From positions 1 to 8,429 of the forward strand of contig JAGDBH010000077.1 in NCBI GenBank assembly GCA_017959135.1: a stretch of DNA of 8,429 nucleotides, read 5' to 3'. Shown piece after piece: positions 1 to 6,327 of the stretch. The position numbers were made by a program, and so were the translations under genes. This DNA comes from Succinivibrio sp. (GTDB lineage: Bacteria; Pseudomonadota; Gammaproteobacteria; Enterobacterales; Succinivibrionaceae). A model generated the notes under the pieces. The model was not told the origin of the DNA, ran no database searches, and saw only the letters and a list, made by a program, of their open reading frames with translations. Position 1 is the first letter of the stretch, and the number at the start of each line of letters is the position of its first letter.

Positions 1-56
1 GCAAGATTGTGATTTTTAAGATAATCAAGAATACTCTGCAGTCTATCTTGTGTCAT
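1..56 (-). CDS. Start of a divergent transcriptional regulator, probably DeoR family (partial)
   Basis: Reading leftward from an ATG at 56-54, the frame stays open to the window edge and gives 18 complete codons, MTQDRLQSILDYLKNHNL, followed by an incomplete Ala codon. The pattern of an early Arg, then Ile-Leu and a second amphipathic stretch is the usual first helix of DeoR-type winged-helix regulators, which begin with an 'R..kIl.yL...g' segment. An AAAGGT ribosome binding site lies about 8 bases before the ATG (complement of 65-70). A regulator divergent from a tetronate operon is a known layout; E. coli ygbI, DeoR family, lies beside the ygbK kinase gene. The family call rests on only 18 residues and could instead be another winged-helix class. 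That a real gene starts here is better supported than its family. Confidence 0.55.
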   Translation of the reverse strand, partial: MTQDRLQSILDYLKNHNL

Positions 57-96
57 TGCTGTTACCTTTATAAATGCGATATTTGAATTATTCTAG

Positions 97-112
97 TGAT
101 TTAATTCAATCA
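97..112. promoter_or_regulatory. Candidate operator, upstream copy of a TGATT-N6-AATCA dyad
   Basis: TGATTTAATTCAATCA is a 16-bp inverted repeat with perfect 5-bp arms. The same architecture with the same arms recurs at 177-192, 80 bp away centre to centre. It lies between the divergent regulator and the kinase operon, close to where the regulator's own promoter must be, so it may serve autoregulation. The assignment to the regulator is inference. Confidence 0.4.
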
Positions 113-148
113 TAATTTTAACATATTTGACCATTAAATTTTAACTTG

Positions 149-164
149 CGTGAGTATAATCACG
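149..164 (+). promoter_or_regulatory. CRP-like activator site (class II position)
   Basis: CGTGAGTATAATCACG is a perfect 5-6-5 dyad containing the GTGA-N6-TCAC core of cAMP-CRP sites (consensus TGTGA-N6-TCACA). Its centre at 156.5 is 41.5 bp upstream of position 198, the start predicted from the TATAAT box at 185-190. That is exactly the class II activator spacing, and the -35 region overlapping it is poor, as expected for an activator-dependent promoter. This fits a carbon-source operon under catabolite control. CRP itself is not in the window. Confidence 0.6.
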
Positions 165-176
165 TTTTTTTTAACA

Positions 177-192
177 TGATTATTTATAATCA
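177..192. promoter_or_regulatory. Candidate operator overlapping the -10 box
   Basis: TGATTATTTATAATCA is a perfect inverted repeat, 7-bp arms around a 2-bp centre. It covers the -10 hexamer of the operon promoter, so a protein bound here would block RNA polymerase. Its outer arms are identical to those of the dyad at 97-112. The octamer ATAATCAC also appears in the CRP-like site at 156-163 and again at 186-193, 30 bp apart. A likely binder is the divergent regulator; this is inferred from position and symmetry only. Confidence 0.5.
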
Positions 193-198
193 CTCATG
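185..198 (+). promoter_or_regulatory. Promoter of the tetronate operon (-10 and predicted start)
   Basis: A consensus TATAAT lies at 185-190, with transcription expected to begin near 196-198. At the usual spacing the -35 position (162-167, ACGTTT) does not resemble TTGACA, consistent with dependence on the CRP-like site just upstream. The resulting leader is about 25 nt and contains AAGGA at 208-212, 9 bases before the kinase ATG. Confidence 0.6.
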
Positions 199-221
199 TA
201 AACAAAAAAGGAAAAACAAAC

Positions 222-1520
222 ATGACTTTATTACCAAAAATAGCAATTATAGCCGATGACCTGACTGGCTCAGCAGACAGTGCAGTCCAGTTTGCATCAG
301 CTTCAATGGCTACTGCTGTAGTAATGCCACAGACAAGTATTCCTGATTACAATAATCTTGATGTGATTGTAATTGATAGTGAATCACGAGATATAAATGA
401 AAAGGATGCTTATAAAGAAGTTGCTGCAGCCTGTAAAAAGGTTCTTTCTCTTAATAAGGATATTCTTCTTTATAAAAAGGTCGATTCAACCTTAAGAGGT
501 AACATCGGAGCAGAACTACAGGCATCATTTGATGAGTTTAAACCAGAGATTATTATCTTCTCTCCTGCATTTATTCCATCAAAAAGAACAACTGTAAATG
601 GAGTTCAGCTTTTAGATGGAGTAAGACTTGAAGAAACAGAGCTTGCAAGAATCCCAAAGAGCCCTGTTACCACCTCTGATATAAAGGAAATCATTAAAAA
701 GCAGAGTGCTCTTAAATGCTCAAACCTTTATCTGGAGGATCTGAATAAAGGTATTGATGAAATACGTCAGAAGATAAATCAGGCCATTGCAGATGAAGTA
801 AAGATTCTAATCTGTGACGCAACAGAATCGCAGCATCAGGAAAAACTTGTTCAGGCCTGTGATTCTATAAATCAGCGAATAGTATTCAGCGGTTCAGCCG
901 GACTGGCTCTTGCTTTAAGCAGACGCTATTCGTCATCACAGAAGAGAACATTAAAACCAGTTAGTGGCATATCAAAGATTCTAGTCCTTGCAGGTTCAAT
1001 CAGTCAGACAACTCGTAGACAGACAGCAGAGCTTCTGAATACATACGATTGTGAACTGATTAGAACCAATCCTGAACTTACAGTTTCTTCTCCAAAAGAG
1101 TCTGCAAAAGACTGCAGCAGAAAAATAAAGGAAGCTCTTTCAAAGAGCGACATTGTTGTAGTCTGTGCAGCCTTTGAAGAATCAGATGTTAAGAGAACAG
1201 CAAAAGAAGGAGAAAGATTAGGAATTTCCTTCTTTGAGATTGGTGAGATTATGGCCAGCTGTATGTCAGACATTATGCACGAATGTGCAGAACTGTTTGA
1301 TGGCTACGTGCTTACAGGCGGAGATACTGCAATTCATGCATGTAAGGCCTGTGATGCAGGAATGCTGGAAATAATAGAGGAAGTTCAGAGTGGAATTCCT
1401 TTAACAAAGATTTTAACGGGTAACCTAAAGGATCGTTATCTGGTTACCAAAGCCGGTGCATTCGGAAACGAAAATGCTTTTACCGATGCAGTACACAAAT
1501 TAAAAAACTTGGAGAAATAA
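222..1520 (+). CDS. dtnK: Four-carbon acid-sugar kinase (DUF1537), probably D-threonate kinase
   Basis: This cytoplasmic ATP-dependent kinase of the DUF1537 family phosphorylates C4 sugar acids such as D-threonate or D-erythronate at O4. The 432-residue length is usual for the family. The N-terminal substrate domain opens with ADDLTGSADS at residues 11-20, followed by KKVDSTLRGN at 85-94. The C-terminal nucleotide-binding domain carries SGSAGLA (223-229), VLAGSISQTT (255-264), TGGDTA (365-370) and GAFG (412-415). The ATG at 222 has an AAGGA box 9 bases upstream and sits about 24 nt from the predicted transcript start. It is the first gene of the operon; its stop is 5 bp from the PdxA2-like gene, and that pairing is what points to D-threonate. 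D-erythronate or 3-oxo-tetronate kinases of the same family cannot be excluded, so family confidence is very high and substrate confidence moderate. Confidence 0.85.
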   Translation: MTLLPKIAIIADDLTGSADSAVQFASASMATAVVMPQTSIPDYNNLDVIVIDSESRDINEKDAYKEVAAACKKVLSLNKDILLYKKVDSTLRGNIGAELQASFDEFKPEIIIFSPAFIPSKRTTVNGVQLLDGVRLEETELARIPKSPVTTSDIKEIIKKQSALKCSNLYLEDLNKGIDEIRQKINQAIADEVKILICDATESQHQEKLVQACDSINQRIVFSGSAGLALALSRRYSSSQKRTLKPVSGISKILVLAGSISQTTRRQTAELLNTYDCELIRTNPELTVSSPKESAKDCSRKIKEALSKSDIVVVCAAFEESDVKRTAKEGERLGISFFEIGEIMASCMSDIMHECAELFDGYVLTGGDTAIHACKACDAGMLEIIEEVQSGIPLTKILTGNLKDRYLVTKAGAFGNENAFTDAVHKLKNLEK

Positions 1521-1525
1521 TTAAA

Positions 1526-2536
1526 ATGAAAAAACCTGTTTTAGGTCTAACCATGGGAGATCCAGCTGGAATTGGATCTGAGATCATTGTAAAAGCATTA
1601 TTAGATAAGAAAATGTATGACATTTCCAGACCTGTAGTGTTTGGTGATGCAAAACAGCTTGAGCGTTTAGCAAAGATAATCAATGCCAATATTGAAGTTC
1701 ATGTTATCAAAGATCCGGATGAAGCTGATCCTTCACCAAGCAGAATAGAGGTTATTGATCTTCACAATGTTTCAGCGGACGTCCCTTTTGGAAAGGTTCA
1801 GGCAGAGTGTGGAAAGGCAGCTTATGAGTATATCAAGGCAGCAGTTGACTGTGCCAAGGAACACAAGATCCAGGCTATCGTTACAGCACCACTTAACAAG
1901 GAAGCTTTACATGCAGGAGGCTGCCCTCACCCAGGTCATACCGAAATTCTGGCAAATCTAACCAACACAAAAGACTACTCAATGATGCTTGTTGGTAAGA
2001 ATCTGAGAGTAATCCATGTTTCTACCCACATTCAGTTACGTAAGGCTTGCGATGCTGTTCAGAAGGACAGAGTTTACCGTGTAATCAAGCTTGCTGATGA
2101 GACCATGAAGCTGATGGGCTTTGAGAATCCTCGTATTGCTGTTGCAGGCTTAAATCCTCACTGTGGTGAGAACGGTCTGTTTGGATGGGAAGATGAAAAT
2201 GAAATCGTTCCTGCAGTAAAAGACGCAATCAAGGAAGGAATCAATGTTCAGGGACCTATTGCTCCTGATACAGTATTCCACCGTGCAGCAAACAGAAATG
2301 AGTTTGATATCGTTGTAGTAATGTACCACGACCAGGGACATATTCCTCTGAAGGTATTAGGCTTCAGCTCAGGTGTAAACATCACTGTTGGTCTGCCAAT
2401 CATCAGAACCTCAGTAGATCACGGTACTGCTTTTGAAATTGCAGGTAAAGGTATTGCAGATCCAGAGTCAATGATCGTGGCAATGGAGATCGGTGCTCAG
2501 ATGGCAAAAGTACGTTTTAAAGAAGATTTAGTTTAA
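1526..2536 (+). CDS. pdxA2: PdxA2-type 4-phospho-D-threonate dehydrogenase
   Basis: This NAD-dependent, divalent-metal enzyme of the PdxA family oxidises 4-phospho-D-threonate (or 4-phospho-D-erythronate) at C3, and decarboxylation then yields dihydroxyacetone phosphate. Visible motifs are TMGDPAGIG (9-17), the APLNKEAL loop (121-128), GHTE (137-140) and the metal-site histidines H168, H212 (in GLNPHCGENG) and H268 (in MYHDQGH). After YHDQG it reads HIPLKVLGF, the form I associate with PdxA2, rather than the LPVLK form of the vitamin B6 enzyme; the downstream GVNITVGLPIIRTSVDHGTAFEIAG block is nearly universal. Length 336 fits the family. The start at 1526 has GGAG within the end of the kinase gene, implying translational coupling. 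Pairing with a DUF1537 kinase makes B6 synthesis very unlikely. Confidence 0.85.
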   Translation: MKKPVLGLTMGDPAGIGSEIIVKALLDKKMYDISRPVVFGDAKQLERLAKIINANIEVHVIKDPDEADPSPSRIEVIDLHNVSADVPFGKVQAECGKAAYEYIKAAVDCAKEHKIQAIVTAPLNKEALHAGGCPHPGHTEILANLTNTKDYSMMLVGKNLRVIHVSTHIQLRKACDAVQKDRVYRVIKLADETMKLMGFENPRIAVAGLNPHCGENGLFGWEDENEIVPAVKDAIKEGINVQGPIAPDTVFHRAANRNEFDIVVVMYHDQGHIPLKVLGFSSGVNITVGLPIIRTSVDHGTAFEIAGKGIADPESMIVAMEIGAQMAKVRFKEDLV

Positions 2537-2552
2537 TTTGGAGATTTAGAGA

Positions 2553-3431
2553 ATGTTCAAGCCATACGGAATTATTACCCCAGTTTTAACTGCGTTAGAT
2601 GATAATGAGAACTTCAATGAGACAGAATACAAGAACTTCATTGATCATCTAATCAAGTCAGGTGTTCATGGTATTTTCTCTTTAGGAACCAACGGCGAAT
2701 TCTATGCGTTTAACTCCGAAGAAAAACTACGTATCATTAAGGCTGGTATAGAAGCGGTTGACGGACGTGTTCCTTTCTATGCAGGTACAGGCTGTATCAC
2801 AACCAAAGAAACAGTTGAACTTACCCGTGAGGTTTCATCATTAAAGGGAATCGACTGTCTTTCAGTTATTTCACCTTACTTCACAGCAATCAAGCAGGAT
2901 GATCTGATCAGACATTACAATGCTGTTGCAGAATGTACTGATCTGCCAATCCTTCTTTATAACATTCCAGCTCGTACCGGAAACAACATTGATTACAAGA
3001 CAGTAAAGGCTCTTGCAGCTCATAAGAACATCATCGGAATCAAGGACAGCTCAGGCAACTTTGACAATACCTTAAAATACATTGAGAACACTGATCCTCG
3101 CCTATGTGTATTAGCAGGTTCTGACTCACTGATTCTATGGACTCTTAAGGCTGGCGGCAGCGGTGCTATTTCTGGCTGCTCAAACGTATTCCCAGAGTTA
3201 ATGTCTTCAATCTACAACTACTATATAAAGGGTGACTTCGAAAAGGCCAACGAGGCTCAGAAGAAGATCCGTCCTTTCCGTAACGTAATGCAGATGGGAA
3301 ATCCAAACAGCGTTGTTAAGAGAGCTGCTCAGTTAAAAGGCTTCAAGGTTGGTCCTGCAAGAGCTCCTTCTAATATCGAGAACAAAGAAATCGATAATGC
3401 TCTATTAGAAGTATTCAAGCAGTACGAATAA
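2553..3431 (+). CDS. DapA-family pyruvate-dependent aldolase/dehydratase, substrate unknown
   Basis: A class I (Schiff-base) TIM-barrel protein of the DapA/NanA superfamily, 292 residues, the usual length. The Schiff-base lysine is K164 in IIGIKDSSG, the catalytic tyrosine is Y136 in LLYNIPARTG, and the carboxylate-binding loop is GTNGE at 45-49. True dihydrodipicolinate synthases usually have GTTGE here; the Asn form is more like sugar-acid aldolases, although R141 (the dipicolinate-type Arg) is kept. Its place as third gene of a C4 sugar-acid operon argues for a catabolic role, such as cleavage of a 2-keto-3-deoxy acid to pyruvate and an aldehyde, rather than lysine synthesis; this is inference. 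GGAG lies at 2540-2543, 9 bases before the ATG, and the gap to the preceding gene is 16 bp. Confidence 0.75.
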   Translation: MFKPYGIITPVLTALDDNENFNETEYKNFIDHLIKSGVHGIFSLGTNGEFYAFNSEEKLRIIKAGIEAVDGRVPFYAGTGCITTKETVELTREVSSLKGIDCLSVISPYFTAIKQDDLIRHYNAVAECTDLPILLYNIPARTGNNIDYKTVKALAAHKNIIGIKDSSGNFDNTLKYIENTDPRLCVLAGSDSLILWTLKAGGSGAISGCSNVFPELMSSIYNYYIKGDFEKANEAQKKIRPFRNVMQMGNPNSVVKRAAQLKGFKVGPARAPSNIENKEIDNALLEVFKQYE

Positions 3432-3439
3432 CTTAAAAC

Positions 3440-3463
3440 AGACATAGCCTACGGGTTATGTCT
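3440..3463 (+). other. Intercistronic hairpin with a C(UACG)G tetraloop
   Basis: AGACATAGCC (3440-3449) pairs with GGTTATGTCT (3454-3463) over 10 bp, including one G-U pair, closing a TACG tetraloop. C(UACG)G belongs to the unusually stable UNCG loop family. No U-run follows (TAAAAAT), so it is not a regular intrinsic terminator. It sits in the only sizeable gap (64 bp) inside the operon, between the DapA-like and dehydrogenase genes. Likely roles are protection of the upstream mRNA from 3' exonucleases or an RNase processing point that sets a different level for the last gene. Confidence 0.55.
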
Positions 3464-3495
3464 TAAAAATAAACAGAATCCTTATAGGAGTAAAA

Positions 3496-4662
3496 ATGTC
3501 AGTATTTAGTCAGGGATCTATTCGTAAAATTGTTGGTGGTGAGAACTCTATTGCTGAACTGCCAAATCTAGCAAAAGACTTAAATGCAAAGAATGTAGTG
3601 GTTGTAACAGATGCAGGTGTATTTGCCACTGGTCTGGTTAACAAACCAATTCAGTTATTAAAGGACGCAGGTTTAAATGTTAGTGTCATCAATGATGTTC
3701 CACCAGAGCCTTCTGTTGCACAGGTAAATCACATCTACGAGCAGGCAAAGAGTTTCTCTTGTGATCTTCTTGTTGCTGTGGGAGGTGGTTCATCAATGGA
3801 TACTACAAAGCTGGTATCTCTGATGCTTAAGAACAAGTGCTCCCTTGAGGAAATGGTTCGTGGAACCAAACCTGTTGAAAGAGGTGTACCTACTCTGATG
3901 GTTCCTACCACTGCTGGTACAGGTTCGGAGGCAACACCAAATGCAATCGTGCTGGTTCCAGAAGAGAATCTTAAGGTTGGTATCGTAACTGATCTGATGA
4001 TTGCAGACTGTGTAATTCTTGATCCAGCTATGACCGCGGGTCTTCCTCCACACATCACAGCTAATACCGGTATAGATGCACTTTGCCACTTAATGGAGTG
4101 CTATATTTCAAAGAAAGCTAATCCGCTTTCAGATACCTTTGCACTGCAGGGTATTAAGCTGGTTGCACAGAGTATCCGCGAGTGCTATAAGAACGGCTCA
4201 AATCTTAAGGCACGTGAAAAGATGCTGCTTGCAGCATGCTACGGTGGTATCTGTATTGCCTCTTCATCAACAACCGCTATTCATGCCCTATCCTATCCTT
4301 TAGGAGGCAGATATCATATTCCACACGGACTTGCCAACGCTATTCTAATGCCGCTTGTTATGGATGCAAACAAGGATTCATGCCTTGATAAGTACTATGA
4401 CATGGCTGTAGCAATGGAACTAGATGTAAATGGAAAAACAAAAGAGCAGGTTGCTGATATGTTCGTTAAAGAACTGTATGCATTTAACAGAGATCTGAAC
4501 ATCAAGTGCAATCTTCAGGAAAAGGGGATTTCTGAAGATGTAATTCCAGATCTGGTTGAGGGAGCATCAAAGGTAACAAGACTGCTTGGTAATAATCCTA
4601 AAGCCTTTACCCATGAGGAAATGGCCGAAATATACCGTAAGCTTATTGCCGCAAACAAATAA
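3496..4662 (+). CDS. Iron-containing alcohol dehydrogenase (FucO/group III type), substrate unknown
   Basis: A cytoplasmic NAD(P)-dependent dehydrogenase of the Fe-ADH family, 388 residues, typical length. The Rossmann-like N-terminal half has GGGSSMD at 96-102 and TTAGTGSEATP at 138-148. The all-helical C-terminal half supplies the metal ligands D194 and H198 (GIDALCHLMECY), H263 (IHALSYPLGG) and H277 (IPHGLAN), with the same spacing as in lactaldehyde reductase FucO. Position 267, a histidine in FucO, is tyrosine here, which probably marks a subgroup rather than a defect. Ribosome binding is by AGGAG at 3486-3490, 5 bases before the ATG. Last gene of the operon, it could reduce an aldehyde released by the DapA-like lyase to regenerate NAD, or oxidise an incoming sugar alcohol or hydroxyacid. 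Neither can be chosen from sequence alone. Confidence 0.8.
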   Translation: MSVFSQGSIRKIVGGENSIAELPNLAKDLNAKNVVVVTDAGVFATGLVNKPIQLLKDAGLNVSVINDVPPEPSVAQVNHIYEQAKSFSCDLLVAVGGGSSMDTTKLVSLMLKNKCSLEEMVRGTKPVERGVPTLMVPTTAGTGSEATPNAIVLVPEENLKVGIVTDLMIADCVILDPAMTAGLPPHITANTGIDALCHLMECYISKKANPLSDTFALQGIKLVAQSIRECYKNGSNLKAREKMLLAACYGGICIASSSTTAIHALSYPLGGRYHIPHGLANAILMPLVMDANKDSCLDKYYDMAVAMELDVNGKTKEQVADMFVKELYAFNRDLNIKCNLQEKGISEDVIPDLVEGASKVTRLLGNNPKAFTHEEMAEIYRKLIAANK

Positions 4663-4684
4663 CCTTGTAATTGCTACATAGCAA

Positions 4685-4731
4685 AGAAAAAAGGATCGAA
4701 GCTCAATTCACCAGCAACGATCCTTTCTTTT
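4685..4731. terminator. Shared intrinsic terminator between the operon and dam
   Basis: AAAGGATCG (4690-4698) pairs with CGATCCTTT (4718-4726), extended past one mismatch by GAA/TTT outside; the 19-nt loop contains a small GCT/AGC inner pairing. The plus strand ends in TTTCTTTT and the minus strand in TTTTTTCTTT, so it can stop both the catabolic operon (stop codon at 4662) and dam (stop at 4755). Both arms contain a GATC site. Confidence 0.7.
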
Positions 4732-4754
4732 AATAGTATTTAAAAATCAGAATG

Positions 4755-5570
4755 TTATTTGTAATTTCTTACAATAACCTCATCAACAAAACCACGTTTT
4801 TTTCCATCAGAATTAACATACCTTTTTGCTCCGACAATTTTTATACTGTAATCCTTGTAGAGCTCCTTTATAAAAGGAGTAGCTGAATTGGAAAGCATGA
4901 ATTTTATGTTCATAGAATCCAGCTTGTCACAGAAATCTTTAAGCTCACACTGATCTTCACGGAAAAAGTTATGTCTAGAATAACTTGTAAAAGAGGTTGT
5001 TGATATCGGATCATATGGAGGATCGAGATAAACAAAGGAATCAGAATCCAGGTAGCGGATAACCTCTGAATAATGTCCGTTTAAAAAAACAATCCTGTTT
5101 GAATTAAAGTAATTACTTAAATCCCTGATTGCCTCAACATTTGGACGAAAATCTCGTTTGTATTTTCCGTATGGGACATTAAAAAGACCTTTACGGTTAA
5201 CTCTGTAAAGTCCGTTATAGCCCATTCGATTTAAATAATAGGTTCTGGCAGCTTTTTTAACTGCAGAGAGTTTTTTGAATGACTCAGCTCGGTCAAGAGC
5301 TCTTATTGAATAGTAAAATTCTTCATCATTAACATAGGTTAACAATTCAGAAATCAGCTCTTCAGGATAGTCTCTTACAACTTTATAGAAATCAATGAGT
5401 TCGGAATTGATGTCATTTATGAATGCGACATTAGGTTTTAAGTGAAAACAAACGGCTCCACCGCCAAAGAAAGGTTCGCAGTAGCTAGAAAAGGATTTTG
5501 GAATAAGAGGTACAATGGAATTTATTAACTGTCTTTTTCCACCGACCCACTTAAGAGCAGGTTGAATCAT
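4755..5570 (-). CDS. dam: Adenine-N6 DNA methyltransferase, Dam/DpnM type (predicted GATC)
   Basis: An S-adenosylmethionine-dependent alpha-class adenine methylase of 271 residues. Motif order fits Dam: KWVGGKRQL at 7-15 (motif X region), PFFGGGAV at 33-40 (motif I, cofactor), LNRMGYNGLYRVN then FNVPYGKYK at 113-138 (target recognition), DPPYDPIS at 183-190 (motif IV, catalytic) and LSNS at 226-229. The C-terminal stretch LSNSATPFIKELYKDYSI resembles the DpnII-system methylase M.DpnIIA, as I remember it, more than E. coli Dam. An in-frame TAA two codons upstream fixes the start at 5570. The ribosome binding site is weak (only AAG) and no promoter is visible in the 61 bp behind rplI, most of which is a terminator. 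No restriction gene is in view, so it is a solitary methylase or the remnant of a restriction system. Confidence 0.85.
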   Translation of the reverse strand: MIQPALKWVGGKRQLINSIVPLIPKSFSSYCEPFFGGGAVCFHLKPNVAFINDINSELIDFYKVVRDYPEELISELLTYVNDEEFYYSIRALDRAESFKKLSAVKKAARTYYLNRMGYNGLYRVNRKGLFNVPYGKYKRDFRPNVEAIRDLSNYFNSNRIVFLNGHYSEVIRYLDSDSFVYLDPPYDPISTTSFTSYSRHNFFREDQCELKDFCDKLDSMNIKFMLSNSATPFIKELYKDYSIKIVGAKRYVNSDGKKRGFVDEVIVRNYK

Positions 5571-5585
5571 TACTTAAAACACATT

Positions 5586-5617
5586 AAAAAACGGAGAACA
5601 AGTCTCCGTTTTTTTTT
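5586..5617. terminator. Intrinsic terminator of the rpsF-rpsR-rplI operon
   Basis: AAAAAACGGAGA (5586-5597) pairs perfectly with TCTCCGTTTTTT (5603-5614) around a 5-nt loop. Read on the minus strand, the stem is followed by its own U-rich side, giving a regular terminator 15-46 bases after the rplI stop. The plus strand carries a longer T-run (5609-5617), so it would also work in reverse. dam begins only 15 bp beyond it. Confidence 0.85.
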
Positions 5618-5631
5618 AGAACGAAAAACTA

Positions 5632-6084
5632 TTACTTCTCTGGAACGATAGAAACTGTAATTTCGGTCTTAACATCAGCGTGAAGCTGAATTTCGATCTG
5701 GTAATCACCAACTGAACGTAGAACACCGTCTGGAAGACGAACTTCTGACTTGTGTAACTCTACACCAGCTTTTGATGCAGCTTCAGCAATATCGCGAGTA
5801 CCAACTGAACCGAATAGCTTGCCCTCGTCGCCAGCCTGAGCAGCGATTTCGAACTTGCCAATCTGGTTTAACTTCTCAGCACGATCCTGAGCAGCCTTTA
5901 ACTCAGCAGCAATCTTAGCCTCAAACTGAGCACGCTCAGCTTCGAACTTAGCTAGGTTCTCTTTAGTTGCTAAAACAGCCTTCTTTAAAGGTAACAGGTA
6001 GTTACGAGCATAACCATTCTTAACCTTAACCTTGTCACCTAGACCGCCTAGACGGCCAATTTTGTCTAATAGAATAACTTCCAT
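5632..6084 (-). CDS. rplI: Ribosomal protein bL9
   Basis: Large-subunit protein L9, 150 residues, binding 23S rRNA domain V near the L1 stalk base. The N-terminal RNA-binding domain is intact, with [13 protein letters not shown] and the hallmark [19 protein letters not shown] at 15-33. A long charged central helix (about 41-75, rich in Ala, Glu and Lys) connects to the C-terminal domain with [15 protein letters not shown]. The start has an AGGAG box 5 bases upstream (complement of 6089-6093), and the gap to rpsR is 12 bp. It is the last gene of the ribosomal operon, followed by a strong terminator. Confidence 0.98.
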   Translation of the reverse strand: MEVILLDKIGRLGGLGDKVKVKNGYARNYLLPLKKAVLATKENLAKFEAERAQFEAKIAAELKAAQDRAEKLNQIGKFEIAAQAGDEGKLFGSVGTRDIAEAASKAGVELHKSEVRLPDGVLRSVGDYQIEIQLHADVKTEITVSIVPEK

Positions 6085-6096
6085 TTTAGCTCCTAA

Positions 6097-6327
6097 TTAG
6101 CGGCTTTGTAGGTCAGTGTATGGTAATAGAGCTAAGAAGCGAGCACGCTTGATAGCAGTAGCTAGCTGACGCTGATACTTAGCACTGGTACCTGTGATGC
6201 GGCTTGGAACAATCTTACCTGACTCGGTAACATAGTTCTTTAATAAAGCAACATCCTTGTAATCAATCTCGGTAACGCCTTCTGCAGTGAAACGGCAGAA
6301 CTTACGACGGTGATAGTAATGAGCCAT
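6097..6327 (-). CDS. rpsR: Ribosomal protein bS18
   Basis: Small-subunit protein S18, 76 residues, which binds 16S rRNA as a dimer with S6 on the platform. It is almost identical in pattern to the E. coli protein: [12 protein letters not shown] near the N terminus, then [23 protein letters not shown] and the basic [20 protein letters not shown]. Its ribosome binding site AAGGGG overlaps the rpsF stop codon; only 11 bp separate the genes, indicating coupled translation that helps keep S6 and S18 equimolar. The priB gene usually found here in enteric bacteria is absent. Confidence 0.98.
   Translation of the reverse strand: MAHYYHRRKFCRFTAEGVTEIDYKDVALLKNYVTESGKIVPSRITGTSAKYQRQLATAIKRARFLALLPYTDLQSR

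Noticed and set aside
127..160. Second plus-strand promoter, TTGACC (127-132) with TATAAT (155-160)
   Set aside because: The spacer would be 22 bp, far beyond the 16-18 bp norm, and this TATAAT lies inside the CRP-like dyad.
1526..2536. PdxA of vitamin B6 synthesis
   Set aside because: The gene is coupled to a DUF1537 kinase and carries the YHDQGHIP form rather than YHDQGLPVLK; no other B6 or ksgA/apaH-type neighbour is present.
2553..3431. DapA of lysine biosynthesis
   Set aside because: The carboxylate loop is GTNGE and the gene is embedded in a catabolic operon. R141 is retained, so this is judged unlikely rather than impossible.
3440..3463. Intrinsic terminator ending a three-gene operon
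   Set aside because: No U-run follows the stem, and I found no new promoter before the dehydrogenase gene, so an intercistronic hairpin is the better description.
4755..5570. Prophage or mobile element carrying dam
   Set aside because: No integrase, phage gene, direct repeat or tRNA flanks it; transfer remains possible but no element is visible.
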